From contig NZ_JAARZJ010000002.1 in assembly GCF_014229245.1 (NCBI RefSeq), positions 151,763 through 215,762 of the forward strand: DNA of 64,000 bases. Reading direction: 5' to 3'. The stretch is from Listeria farberi. GTDB lineage: Bacteria > Bacillota > Bacilli > Lactobacillales > Listeriaceae. The position numbers were made by a program, and so were the translations under genes. The notes under the pieces are model-generated. The model made no database searches and had not been told where the DNA came from. It saw nothing but the letters and a program-made list of their open reading frames with translations. Within the stretch, counting starts at the first letter, position 1. Each line of letters starts with the position of its first letter. This document shows, in pieces, positions 52,621 to 60,534 of the stretch.

Positions 52621-53033
52621 TAGGAACCTACTCCCGAGAAGAAATGTAGATTAATGAAGTAGACAATTACGGAAGTCACAGTCGTCACAGCTGTTCCCCA
52701 AATAAGATCAATAATTGTCATCGTAATTGGCCAATCTTTTAATGTTGCTAGGTTCGTCAAATCGTACGTAGCATAACAAACTAAACCAAATAATGCTCCG
52801 GCTAAAATCGTGTAACCTAAGCTACCTTTCTCCGTTCCAGGCATTAATACGAAAAAAGTAACCCCAACAACATAAATAAAATAAAAAATTACTGCTGGAG
52901 CAAGCCTTACATCCCCCATTAACTCCCCAATAAACTGCTGATACATTTTCTTAGAAACTACGAGTAACCAAAAAAGATCGAAAACTAAGAAAACTACAGC
53001 ACTTGTTACAAATAGCTTTAAAAATTGCGCCAT
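52620..53033 (-). CDS. DUF2177 membrane protein
   Basis: 137 residues, four membrane segments. VFDLFWLLVVSKKMYQQFIG at the start and GALFGLVCYATYDLTNLATLKDWP in the middle are the DUF2177 pattern. Function unknown. ATG 53033 follows GGGGGAG. Its stop shares one base with the start of the DhaL/DegV gene, so the three-gene operon DUF2177-DhaL/DegV-DUF1295 is tightly coupled. That suggests a common membrane-lipid role, by inference. Confidence 0.82.
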   Translation of the reverse strand: MAQFLKLFVTSAVVFLVFDLFWLLVVSKKMYQQFIGELMGDVRLAPAVIFYFIYVVGVTFFVLMPGTEKGSLGYTILAGALFGLVCYATYDLTNLATLKDWPITMTIIDLIWGTAVTTVTSVIVYFINLHFFSGVGS

Positions 53034-53136
53034 TTCGACTCCCCCTTATCACTTGATAAGTGAATTTTAACATACCTAGGTTCTTACTCCTAAAAGATTG
53101 CTCAAGACCCACTCTTCTTACTTTCTGCCATAAAAA

Positions 53137-53164
53137 AATCAATCATTTAACGCAATGATTGATT
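53137..53164 (-). terminator. Terminator of the photolyase gene
   Basis: AATCAATCATT (53137-53147) pairs with AATGATTGATT (53154-53164); T run on the minus strand. Confidence 0.85.
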
Positions 53165-53170
53165 CACTAT

Positions 53171-54574
53171 CTATATATTTCCCCTAGAATGCTCCTTGCT
53201 AAACTCGTATCGCGCAATCGCTAATTTTCGTCGCTCTTTATGGTCAATTATCGGAAGTGGATAATCTTTTCCTAAAATCATACCATGCTCTTGTTGCTCT
53301 GTTTCAGACATTTTTTCTGGCTGATGAATAAATTTAGCAGGCAAATCCCGTAATTCCTTTACATATTTCCGAATAAATCTACCATCTGGATCAAATTTTT
53401 CCGATTGGGTTGTTGGATTAAAAATTCTAAAATACGGCACTGCATCTGTTCCAGTCGAAGCCGCCCACTGCCAACCACCAATATTACTCGCTGGGTCGTA
53501 ATCAATTAGCATCTGTTGAAAATATTTTTCGCCAAAGCGCCAATCAATCAGTAAATCCTTCGTTAAAAAGGAAGCCGTAATCATTCTTAGGCGATTATGC
53601 ATCCAGCCGGTTTCTTTTAATTGGCGCATCGCAGCATCGACAAGCGGAAAACCGGTTTGCCCGTCTTGCCACTTCTTAAAAAATTCGCGATTATTTTCCC
53701 ATTCAATAAAACGATAATTTTCTTGAATAGGCTCATTTTTTTGCTTTGGGAAAGAAACATAAATCATATTATAAAAGTCCCGCCAGCACAGTTCTTTTTC
53801 GAATGTTGCTCGTCCTTCTGTAGCTTCTTCTTTTTGAAGCGCCTGCCAAACTGTACGAATCGAAATCTCTCCCGTTCGTAAATAGCGTGATAAATGACTC
53901 GTTTTATCAAGTGCTGGGACGTCTCTTGCTTTATCATAGTTTGCTAAGTCTTCTTTTACAAAGTTTGCAAGTCTCGTATTTGCTGCTTTTTCACCGGAAT
54001 CAAAGGCTGGTAAATCTTGAATCAATTCTCTAAACTGTTCCTCATATTTTGGAAATAGGCTTTCTTTCCTAATATTTTCTGGTTTTAAAGCGACTTTTAA
54101 AGGTATTTCTTTTATTTCTTCGCGCCATTTTTTGTAGTAAGGAGTGAAAATTTTGTAGTATTCTGTAGCGGATTTTTTCACTTCTTCGGCTGAATGAAGG
54201 TAACTATCGTGATAGCTGTGAACTGTGATTTCCTTATCAGCAAAGAATGCTTGAGCTGCCTCATCTCGACTTGCTCCGTAGCCTGTTTCATCGCGGTTGA
54301 AGAAAACTTTATCCCAAGTTGGTATTTTTTCTTTTAATTGTTTTAAGAGCTCGATTGGCTCGCCAAACATGATTTGCAAATGGGTGTTTTTATTTAGTTC
54401 TTGTTGAAAATGGGCTACACTCGCGAAAAATGCTTGGTGACTAGGGCTCCCTTTGATAAATTGCTCTGGATTTACTTGAAATAACAAAATTAAATCTTCT
54501 TCTTTACAGGCATGATAAAGAGCTTTATTATCATTTACTCGAAGATCTCTACGAAACCACATTGCTGAAGTCAT
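53171..54574 (-). CDS. phr: Deoxyribodipyrimidine photolyase
   Basis: About 467 residues of the class I CPD photolyase/cryptochrome family. WFRRDLRVNDNKAL starts the antenna domain; TSHLSRYLRTGEIS, ELCWRDFYNMI and WQDGQTGFPLVDAAMRQLKETGWMHNR line the FAD pocket. WQWAASTGTDA and YFRIFNPTTQSEKFDPDG are the C-terminal signature. It repairs UV-induced pyrimidine dimers using light. The frame opens at 54595; AAAGGTGGGAG precedes ATG 54574 (MTSAMWFRRD). A single gene. Confidence 0.93.
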   Translation of the reverse strand: MTSAMWFRRDLRVNDNKALYHACKEEDLILLFQVNPEQFIKGSPSHQAFFASVAHFQQELNKNTHLQIMFGEPIELLKQLKEKIPTWDKVFFNRDETGYGASRDEAAQAFFADKEITVHSYHDSYLHSAEEVKKSATEYYKIFTPYYKKWREEIKEIPLKVALKPENIRKESLFPKYEEQFRELIQDLPAFDSGEKAANTRLANFVKEDLANYDKARDVPALDKTSHLSRYLRTGEISIRTVWQALQKEEATEGRATFEKELCWRDFYNMIYVSFPKQKNEPIQENYRFIEWENNREFFKKWQDGQTGFPLVDAAMRQLKETGWMHNRLRMITASFLTKDLLIDWRFGEKYFQQMLIDYDPASNIGGWQWAASTGTDAVPYFRIFNPTTQSEKFDPDGRFIRKYVKELRDLPAKFIHQPEKMSETEQQEHGMILGKDYPLPIIDHKERRKLAIARYEFSKEHSRGNI

Positions 54575-54656
54575 TTGCTCCCACCTTTCGCACATTACTT
54601 ATCGTTATTATACGAGAAATGACTAGATATAGAAAAACAAAGGGCTTATAACGCAA

Positions 54657-54686
54657 AAAACCTATTAACTTTAATTAATAGGTTTT
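54657..54686 (-). terminator. Terminator of the WxL locus
   Basis: AAAACCTATTAA (54657-54668) pairs with TTAATAGGTTTT (54675-54686), directly after the stop codon of the large WxL gene. Confidence 0.85.
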
Positions 54687-57152
54687 CTACGGAGCATCCG
54701 TCAATGTCCATTCAATCGTTGTTTCGTAGTCCTCATCCGTATAAGCGTGAGCCACGTCTGCTTCTACAAGGATGCCTTGATTTTCTGCCCACGTAATGGG
54801 AACAATCATGTCATTGGTCGCATTGGACTGGTAAATAGTCATTGGTTCATCTGAAAGCGGTTTTTTCTCGCCATTGTTATCAATGAAAATAAGCCCATTA
54901 GGTAATGTGTGTGCTGGATTCGTTGTTGAAGTTAGCGGTGATTTTACTGATGCTGTCACGCTGAACTTGCTACCTGCTCCTCGTGAGTCAAGTACAGATA
55001 AATCAAAATCCGTATTTCGTTTCGCGATACTTTTTTGATTATTAAGTTCGATCGATTCAAAAGACATTGTTGCTGGCACATGGTTGAATTTCAGCTCACC
55101 AGTTACTTGAATGGTAATTTCTTTTGTCAAAGTTCCAATTTGGATGGTGGCTGTGTATGTTCCGGTTTCTTTTTTTAGATTTGTGCTTGTTACTTTCACA
55201 TCAGGCGTTAAATCTTTACCAGTTAAGATATTGAACGCTTGTGCTTCCGATTTATCTAGAATGAATTGTTTCATTTCTTCATCATTAAGATTAATGAAGT
55301 CTTTTACATTGGCGGAAAAATCTTTTGCTCGTAATGCTTGCTCATCTTGTATTTCTGTCAAATCATCTTTAATAAAAACTGGTACATGAATATCAGCGTA
55401 ATTATTCGCCTTGTCTTCTAACCTAACAATTGCTTCTGTAGGTCCAAATACATTCGTATCTGGTTCATTTAGTATGGTAATAGTAACACCTTCACCTGTC
55501 GTACCATCTGAGTGATCTGTAATGTTCGTAACTAATTTATATGCATCCGGGAGCGAATCCCCTATGTTTAATACTTGCGGAACAGCATCTCCGCTTGGAG
55601 GAGTCACATCTTTTACAGTTACCGGATCTAAGGTAATTCGTTTTTGGTCTTGTGTAATTGTTGTTACTAGATCAGTGTAAGGTTTAATAAAGCCATTCGA
55701 GATAGCAATTCGATAAATGCCTGTGTCATCTGCTTGTCCTGCTAATAGCTTATTTTCACCATTTTCTGTATATGCAATACTAACAAATGCATTTGGTGTC
55801 GCTGTTCCGGTGACTTCGTTGTCTCCATCCGTCACTGGATTTATCGTTCCTTCAAGGCGCCCCATCGCAATCATTCGCGCCGTATTTTGGTTAAAATTCG
55901 TTGGCGTCATTCCAGCATTAGTAGACAGAATTTTTGTCGTTGTTCCTGAATAAGTTAAACTCCCAGTAACATTTTCCCCATTCGGTAAATTAAAAATTTG
56001 TGCTGGTTGGTCTGTCCGATCAATTGCTCCAGCTGTATTCCAGTAATTTACCAATTGTGCATCTAAATTAAATGTATTTGCATAAGGCCAGTAAAACATT
56101 GGCGTATTACTATTCGTTGCAATCAAAAAGCTTAGCGGATCCTGAATGTCTAATTTCGCAGTTGCATTATAAAATTGGATAATATAGCCAGTACCGCCTG
56201 TTTTATTTAAGATTAAGCGAGCATTTGGACTGACAGTAATATCATCCGCTGACCAAAGAAGTGGATTAGAGCCTGCTGTTTTTGTCATTGTCACATCGGC
56301 GCCCTCAGCAATTTTAACTGTCCCACCTGGCGTATCTCGAAAAACATTATTGTTTGAGGTAATATTTAATTTCGCATTCTTTTTTACATCAATATCAATT
56401 GGTTTTGCGCCTGAGCGATAAAACATCCCTGTCCCGTTAGAAAGCACGGTTACATCTGCATTTTCTTCAACTGTAAAAGTATTGACATCAGCTGTTCCGC
56501 CACCAAACCAGAACGCACTATTCGCATTTCCGCTTGCATGATTAATATTTAGTTTTCCAGAAACGTTTACTCCTTTAATTTCCGCAACTTCATTTACTGC
56601 TGCTGATCCGCTTACAACGGAGGCAATCGTTATATCATTTGTCCCTTTGAAATTTGCTATTCCATTTAAATTATAAATCATTTGCGGACCTTGATAATGA
56701 ACATTTTCATAGTTTTGAACGACGTCTTTTGCAGCCCCATAAACCGAAATAGTTCCATAGTAGTTTTTCCCAATAACATTGATATCTTTTAATGTGGTTT
56801 CTTTTGTACCTGTATTTGTGTTAACTGTGATGACACTGCTCTGCGCTCCTGCTGATGCCATTGTTTCGGTTAATGTGTGAATTTCACCAGTTGCTGGATT
56901 TTTTCCTGATAAAGTAAAAGTTTGTTTCGAAGCTGGAATAACAATGCCACCAGATAATTCAACATCTGCTCCTAAATAAACAGTATTAATCCCGTTGTCT
57001 TCTGAAATGGCTGCTTTCAGTTCCGCGAAATTAGTGACTACCGCTTCATTTGCCGCTAAATTATCACTACCAGTTTCAGCATCTACTACTAGGTTAAAAC
57101 TTAGAAAAAGAGCCGCTATGGTCAATACAATCATTAATTTTTTGAAAGCCAA
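54687..57152 (-). CDS. Large WxL-domain surface protein
   Basis: 821 residues. A signal peptide (cleavage near VDA-ET) precedes a beta-helix-like region with many short hydrophobic repeats (about 60-340, e.g. GTNDITIASVVSGSAAVNEVAE). Ig-like modules follow (TGTATPNAFVSIAYTENGE; VTVKDVTPPSGDAV). The C-terminal WxL domain runs from about 660, with its two motifs in ITWAENQG and TIEWTLTDAP. WxL domains bind peptidoglycan without covalent linkage. The start is TTG 57152 with AAAGGAG 8 bases upstream. It begins 17 bases after the DUF916 gene, so it is cotranscribed with it. Confidence 0.88.
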   Translation of the reverse strand: MAFKKLMIVLTIAALFLSFNLVVDAETGSDNLAANEAVVTNFAELKAAISEDNGINTVYLGADVELSGGIVIPASKQTFTLSGKNPATGEIHTLTETMASAGAQSSVITVNTNTGTKETTLKDINVIGKNYYGTISVYGAAKDVVQNYENVHYQGPQMIYNLNGIANFKGTNDITIASVVSGSAAVNEVAEIKGVNVSGKLNINHASGNANSAFWFGGGTADVNTFTVEENADVTVLSNGTGMFYRSGAKPIDIDVKKNAKLNITSNNNVFRDTPGGTVKIAEGADVTMTKTAGSNPLLWSADDITVSPNARLILNKTGGTGYIIQFYNATAKLDIQDPLSFLIATNSNTPMFYWPYANTFNLDAQLVNYWNTAGAIDRTDQPAQIFNLPNGENVTGSLTYSGTTTKILSTNAGMTPTNFNQNTARMIAMGRLEGTINPVTDGDNEVTGTATPNAFVSIAYTENGENKLLAGQADDTGIYRIAISNGFIKPYTDLVTTITQDQKRITLDPVTVKDVTPPSGDAVPQVLNIGDSLPDAYKLVTNITDHSDGTTGEGVTITILNEPDTNVFGPTEAIVRLEDKANNYADIHVPVFIKDDLTEIQDEQALRAKDFSANVKDFINLNDEEMKQFILDKSEAQAFNILTGKDLTPDVKVTSTNLKKETGTYTATIQIGTLTKEITIQVTGELKFNHVPATMSFESIELNNQKSIAKRNTDFDLSVLDSRGAGSKFSVTASVKSPLTSTTNPAHTLPNGLIFIDNNGEKKPLSDEPMTIYQSNATNDMIVPITWAENQGILVEADVAHAYTDEDYETTIEWTLTDAP

Positions 57153-57169
57153 TGTGCCAGCTCCTTTCT

Positions 57170-58195
57170 TTATTTTTCTTGGTTATTTCTTCGTTTTCTA
57201 ATTACTAGAATAATAATTAATACTATAAGTAAAACACCTGCAGCAATCGCAACATACAACCATTGGCTCGTTTGTTTCAAATTCACTGCTTCTTTATTTA
57301 AGCCTTGATCTTTTTTACCAATCGTAAATGTTTCATCCCAATTCCAAGTTTCTACGCCATTCGTAGCAGTCATTTTCAATCTGTATTTACCTTCTTTTAA
57401 TGGTTTATTCTCCCAATCAATTCCAAAGCCAAAACTGGAATTCGGTGCCATCGTCATATCTGCCTTTTTAGTTTGGTACAGCATTTTATCCGAACCATCT
57501 TGATACACTTTTGCATCAATACTTAGATTTTTGATAATAACTGGTTGGTCGTTTTGTAATTTGGCAACTATCGCTGTGTGATAATTGATAAGAGTTGGTT
57601 TAATACTTAATAAATTCATATGTGGTTTGACTTGTTTGTCGGTTTCAGATAACTGCATACCAACAATATAGGAATATTCATTTTTAAGTGAGACACCTTT
57701 TGTTTTTTTGGTCTCCGTTTGATTTTTCTTTTTGAATTGTACTGCGCCCAAAACAATTCCATCGATTGATTCGTCTGGCATTTCGATTGTAACTTGAACG
57801 GTTTTTTTGCCGTTTACAGGTATCGTTAGAAGTTTTTGGTCGTCTGGTATTGTAGCTAATGCGGGTAATGGGTACTTTAGGCTTTTATCTTTTTTAGAAA
57901 GGTCGTTTTTCGTGTAATCAATCACACCTGTTCGATTGGTAGTTGCGTAATTGACGGATGCTTCTACTTGAATTTCTTCATTCGAGCTATTCATTACATC
58001 TATTTCTACTGTTTGCTTTTGTTTTGGTTTCATCTTCAAGTCAAAGTAGGTTTGTCTTTTATCTATTTGATTGTCCGGAATATTAGCTTGAACGGAATAG
58101 CCGACATCCCCTTCTGCTGCTTTTGCTTCTGTAAAATTGCCGAATGTCATTAATAATGGAACGAGGAATAATATGCTAAGAAAACTTTTTTTCAA
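57170..58195 (-). CDS. DUF916/DUF3324 cell-surface protein (WxL partner)
   Basis: 341 residues. Signal peptide, then DUF916 (GYSVQANIPDNQIDKRQTYFDL, VEIDVMNSSNEEIQVEASVNYA) and DUF3324 (GVSLKNEYSYIVGMQLSET, LINYHTAIVAKLQN). One membrane helix (about 313-334) and a basic tail (RKRRNN) close it. These proteins accompany WxL proteins and are proposed to hold them or bind a wall ligand. The start is TTG 58195, with GGAAGG 5 bases upstream. A terminator-like hairpin separates it from the small WxL gene upstream. Confidence 0.88.
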   Translation of the reverse strand: MKKSFLSILFLVPLLMTFGNFTEAKAAEGDVGYSVQANIPDNQIDKRQTYFDLKMKPKQKQTVEIDVMNSSNEEIQVEASVNYATTNRTGVIDYTKNDLSKKDKSLKYPLPALATIPDDQKLLTIPVNGKKTVQVTIEMPDESIDGIVLGAVQFKKKNQTETKKTKGVSLKNEYSYIVGMQLSETDKQVKPHMNLLSIKPTLINYHTAIVAKLQNDQPVIIKNLSIDAKVYQDGSDKMLYQTKKADMTMAPNSSFGFGIDWENKPLKEGKYRLKMTATNGVETWNWDETFTIGKKDQGLNKEAVNLKQTSQWLYVAIAAGVLLIVLIIILVIRKRRNNQEK

Positions 58196-58230
58196 TTAAA
58201 CCTTCCTTTCATCGCCTTTAATAAAAAATT

Positions 58231-58260
58231 TTGCGTCTAGAAATAAAATTCTAAACGCAA
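58231..58260 (-). terminator. Internal terminator in the WxL locus
   Basis: TTGCGTCTAGAA (58231-58242) pairs with TTCTAAACGCAA (58249-58260), with T after it on the minus strand. It lies between the small WxL gene and the DUF916 gene. Confidence 0.75.
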
Positions 58261-58265
58261 ATTTT

Positions 58266-58979
58266 TTAAACACCAGGTGCGTCAGATAATGTCCATGTAA
58301 TTGTTGCTTCATGGTCTCCAAGTGTTGCACTTCCTGCTGGTATCGTTAACTTAACATTGTCATTTAAGCTAGCTACATCATTTGGTGTCGCGCCAAACCA
58401 ACGATTAATCCATGTTCCCATACCTTCTGATTCTTTTGCCGAAACAACATTTACAATTGAAGTTCCGTCAGCAGGTAATTCCACTGTTTGAACGGCGGTT
58501 GGAGTTGTTGCTGTTGTACTGGAAGAAACAGTTTCCCCATTTTTAAATGACAGTTTAGCTCCTGATAGTGAAGCAGCTCCTTCCTCATCTTTAAAAGCAG
58601 TAGCTGTTGCCGTAACTGTCCAACCAGCGCCTGTTCCCCGGCGGTCAGATACTTGAATAAACGGCTTTCTAGAAGTAGAAGAATAGCTTTGTTCTGTGGA
58701 TGAAACTTCATGCTCTCCGAAATTTACAGAAGATACGTAATCCATTGTTAGTGAACCAGTATTTCCAGTTCCAGGGTCAGTCGGATTACTTGGATCTAGT
58801 GGATCTATTGGTTTTGTTGGATCTTCTGGATCTACCGGATTAACTATCCCAGTCCCCGCTTTAAATTTAATTGATGCTTTTGAATCCCCTTCTGAAGATA
58901 CTGCAAAAGCAGACGGTGCAAAAAGTGTGACTGAAGTTATGCCAATTAATCCTACAATTAATGTTTTTTTGAAAATCAT
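58266..58979 (-). CDS. Small WxL-domain surface protein
   Basis: 237 residues. Signal peptide (cleavage near AFA-VS), then a Pro/Asp-rich linker with repeated DPxDPTKPIDP-like units (about 47-70). The WxL domain has the motifs GAGWTVTATAT and ITWTLSDAPG at the end. It should bind the wall peptidoglycan non-covalently. ATG 58979 follows AAAGGAG. It is the promoter-proximal gene of the three-gene WxL locus; the terminator after it would make it the most abundant product. Confidence 0.88.
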   Translation of the reverse strand: MIFKKTLIVGLIGITSVTLFAPSAFAVSSEGDSKASIKFKAGTGIVNPVDPEDPTKPIDPLDPSNPTDPGTGNTGSLTMDYVSSVNFGEHEVSSTEQSYSSTSRKPFIQVSDRRGTGAGWTVTATATAFKDEEGAASLSGAKLSFKNGETVSSSTTATTPTAVQTVELPADGTSIVNVVSAKESEGMGTWINRWFGATPNDVASLNDNVKLTIPAGSATLGDHEATITWTLSDAPGV

Positions 58980-59195
58980 TTTGTTTCTCCTTTCGTCATA
59001 CGTTATCTTTATAATATGATGAAAAGAGCTCCAAAAATATGTACAACTTATGAAAAATGATAAATTTTATCACATTATTTTTTATAAACGTTAAAAAAAT
59101 TACACAGAAACCGCTCTGTTAACGGACTCACCTTGTAAAGAAAAAAATTATGTCTGTTTTGTGAACTTTTTTATTCATTTTTTATTCATCAAAAA

Positions 59196-59242
59196 AGAGC
59201 CCTATTAAGCTAGAAAATACCTTTCTAACCAATAGAACTCTT
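59196..59242 (-). terminator. Terminator of the AI-2E transporter gene
   Basis: AGAGCCCTATT and AATAGAACTCT pair (with wobbles) around an inner TAGAAA/TTTCTA stem; T run on the minus strand. The rest of 58980-59249 is AT-rich promoter DNA for the small WxL gene. Confidence 0.7.
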
Positions 59243-59249
59243 GTTAGTT

Positions 59250-60419
59250 TTATTCTTTTTCTTCAGGAGGCGTTACAACGTATTCACTCTCAGGCTGTTC
59301 TCCGTAAAGCCCTGAAATTCGTTTGAACCAGATAAATACATGTGTTACAACTACTTTAAGTACAGCATAACCTGGTACTGCAAAAATAACTCCGAGCACT
59401 CCAAACAGATTTCCTGCTACTAAAATAACGAATAAAATTGTAATTGGATGTACTTTTAATGTTTTACCCATTACTTGAGGCGAAATAAATTTACCTTCTA
59501 ATAATTGAACAACACACCATACAATAATTAATTTAATTAATAGCCAAGGAGAAGTTACGATTGCGATAATAATAGCTGGTGTAATAGCGATTGCTGGTCC
59601 TAAGTATGGAACAATGCTAGTACATGCAGCAATAATTGCAAGCGTTAATGCGTACGGTAAACCGATAATTAAATAACCAATAAATAGCAGAATACCTATA
59701 CACAAACTAACAATAATTTGGCCACGAATATAAGAACTAATTTGGTGGTTTGCTTCACCAAGTACTTGACGTGTATGCGCACGACCATTTACAGGTAGCA
59801 TTTTTAATAGGAAGTCTGGCAACTTTTTCCCATCTTTTAATAAGTAAAATAATACAAGCGGTGTAGTCACAATAGCTAGTACCACTTCAGTTACAGTTCC
59901 AACAATACTTCCTATACTAGTAATTGCGCTATTAATAACGGAAGTCCCTTTCGTCGAAAGAGTTTTCATAATATCACTCATATTAGTGCTTAATTTATCT
60001 TTTATTTGATCAAATAAGCTTGAACGGCTAAATTCATTAAATTTTTGAGTGATTTGGTCCCAATAACCTGGGAATGATTTAAATAAGCTAACAATTTGGT
60101 CTTTCACTGCTGGAATAACAAAACTAAATAATAGAATGATTAAACCGATAATTACTAAGTATAACAAGGCAATTGCCCAGCCTCGTTTCCACTTTTTTTT
60201 CTCCAACCAGTCAATTATTGGGTTAAATAAGTAATAGGAAATTCCTGCTAAAATAATTGGTGCAGCAACGGTTTTAAGTATTACCATTAGTGGATCAAAA
60301 ATAAAGGCAATCTTCGTTAATACATAAATATCAAGCGCTACTAGCAAGAAAATTAATAATCCTAGTACAAACTTATTCTCAATAAAAAACTGTTTGAATT
60401 TTGTTAATGTCCCCTTCAC
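59250..60419 (-). CDS. AI-2E-family transporter / membrane permease
   Basis: 389 residues, eight membrane segments with a cytoplasmic/amphipathic loop in the middle (KDQIVSLFKSFPGYWDQITQ). FYLLKDGKKLPDFLLKMLP and IIAACTSIVPYLGPAIAITPAII are the family hallmarks. The family includes TqsA-like signal exporters and Na+/H+ antiporters, so the substrate cannot be given. The start is GTG 60419 after AGAAGGTGG. It lies 115 bases downstream of secA2. Confidence 0.85.
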   Translation of the reverse strand: MKGTLTKFKQFFIENKFVLGLLIFLLVALDIYVLTKIAFIFDPLMVILKTVAAPIILAGISYYLFNPIIDWLEKKKWKRGWAIALLYLVIIGLIILLFSFVIPAVKDQIVSLFKSFPGYWDQITQKFNEFSRSSLFDQIKDKLSTNMSDIMKTLSTKGTSVINSAITSIGSIVGTVTEVVLAIVTTPLVLFYLLKDGKKLPDFLLKMLPVNGRAHTRQVLGEANHQISSYIRGQIIVSLCIGILLFIGYLIIGLPYALTLAIIAACTSIVPYLGPAIAITPAIIIAIVTSPWLLIKLIIVWCVVQLLEGKFISPQVMGKTLKVHPITILFVILVAGNLFGVLGVIFAVPGYAVLKVVVTHVFIWFKRISGLYGEQPESEYVVTPPEEKE

Positions 60420-60534
60420 TTTTCCACCTTCTTTTGTCTAAATTTATTTTTGTTTGTTACTATTATATAGGTTAATACCCTCGTTCTCACTAAATTACCC
60501 ATAAATTTGAAAAAAATCAGGCGTAAGTTGTAAT

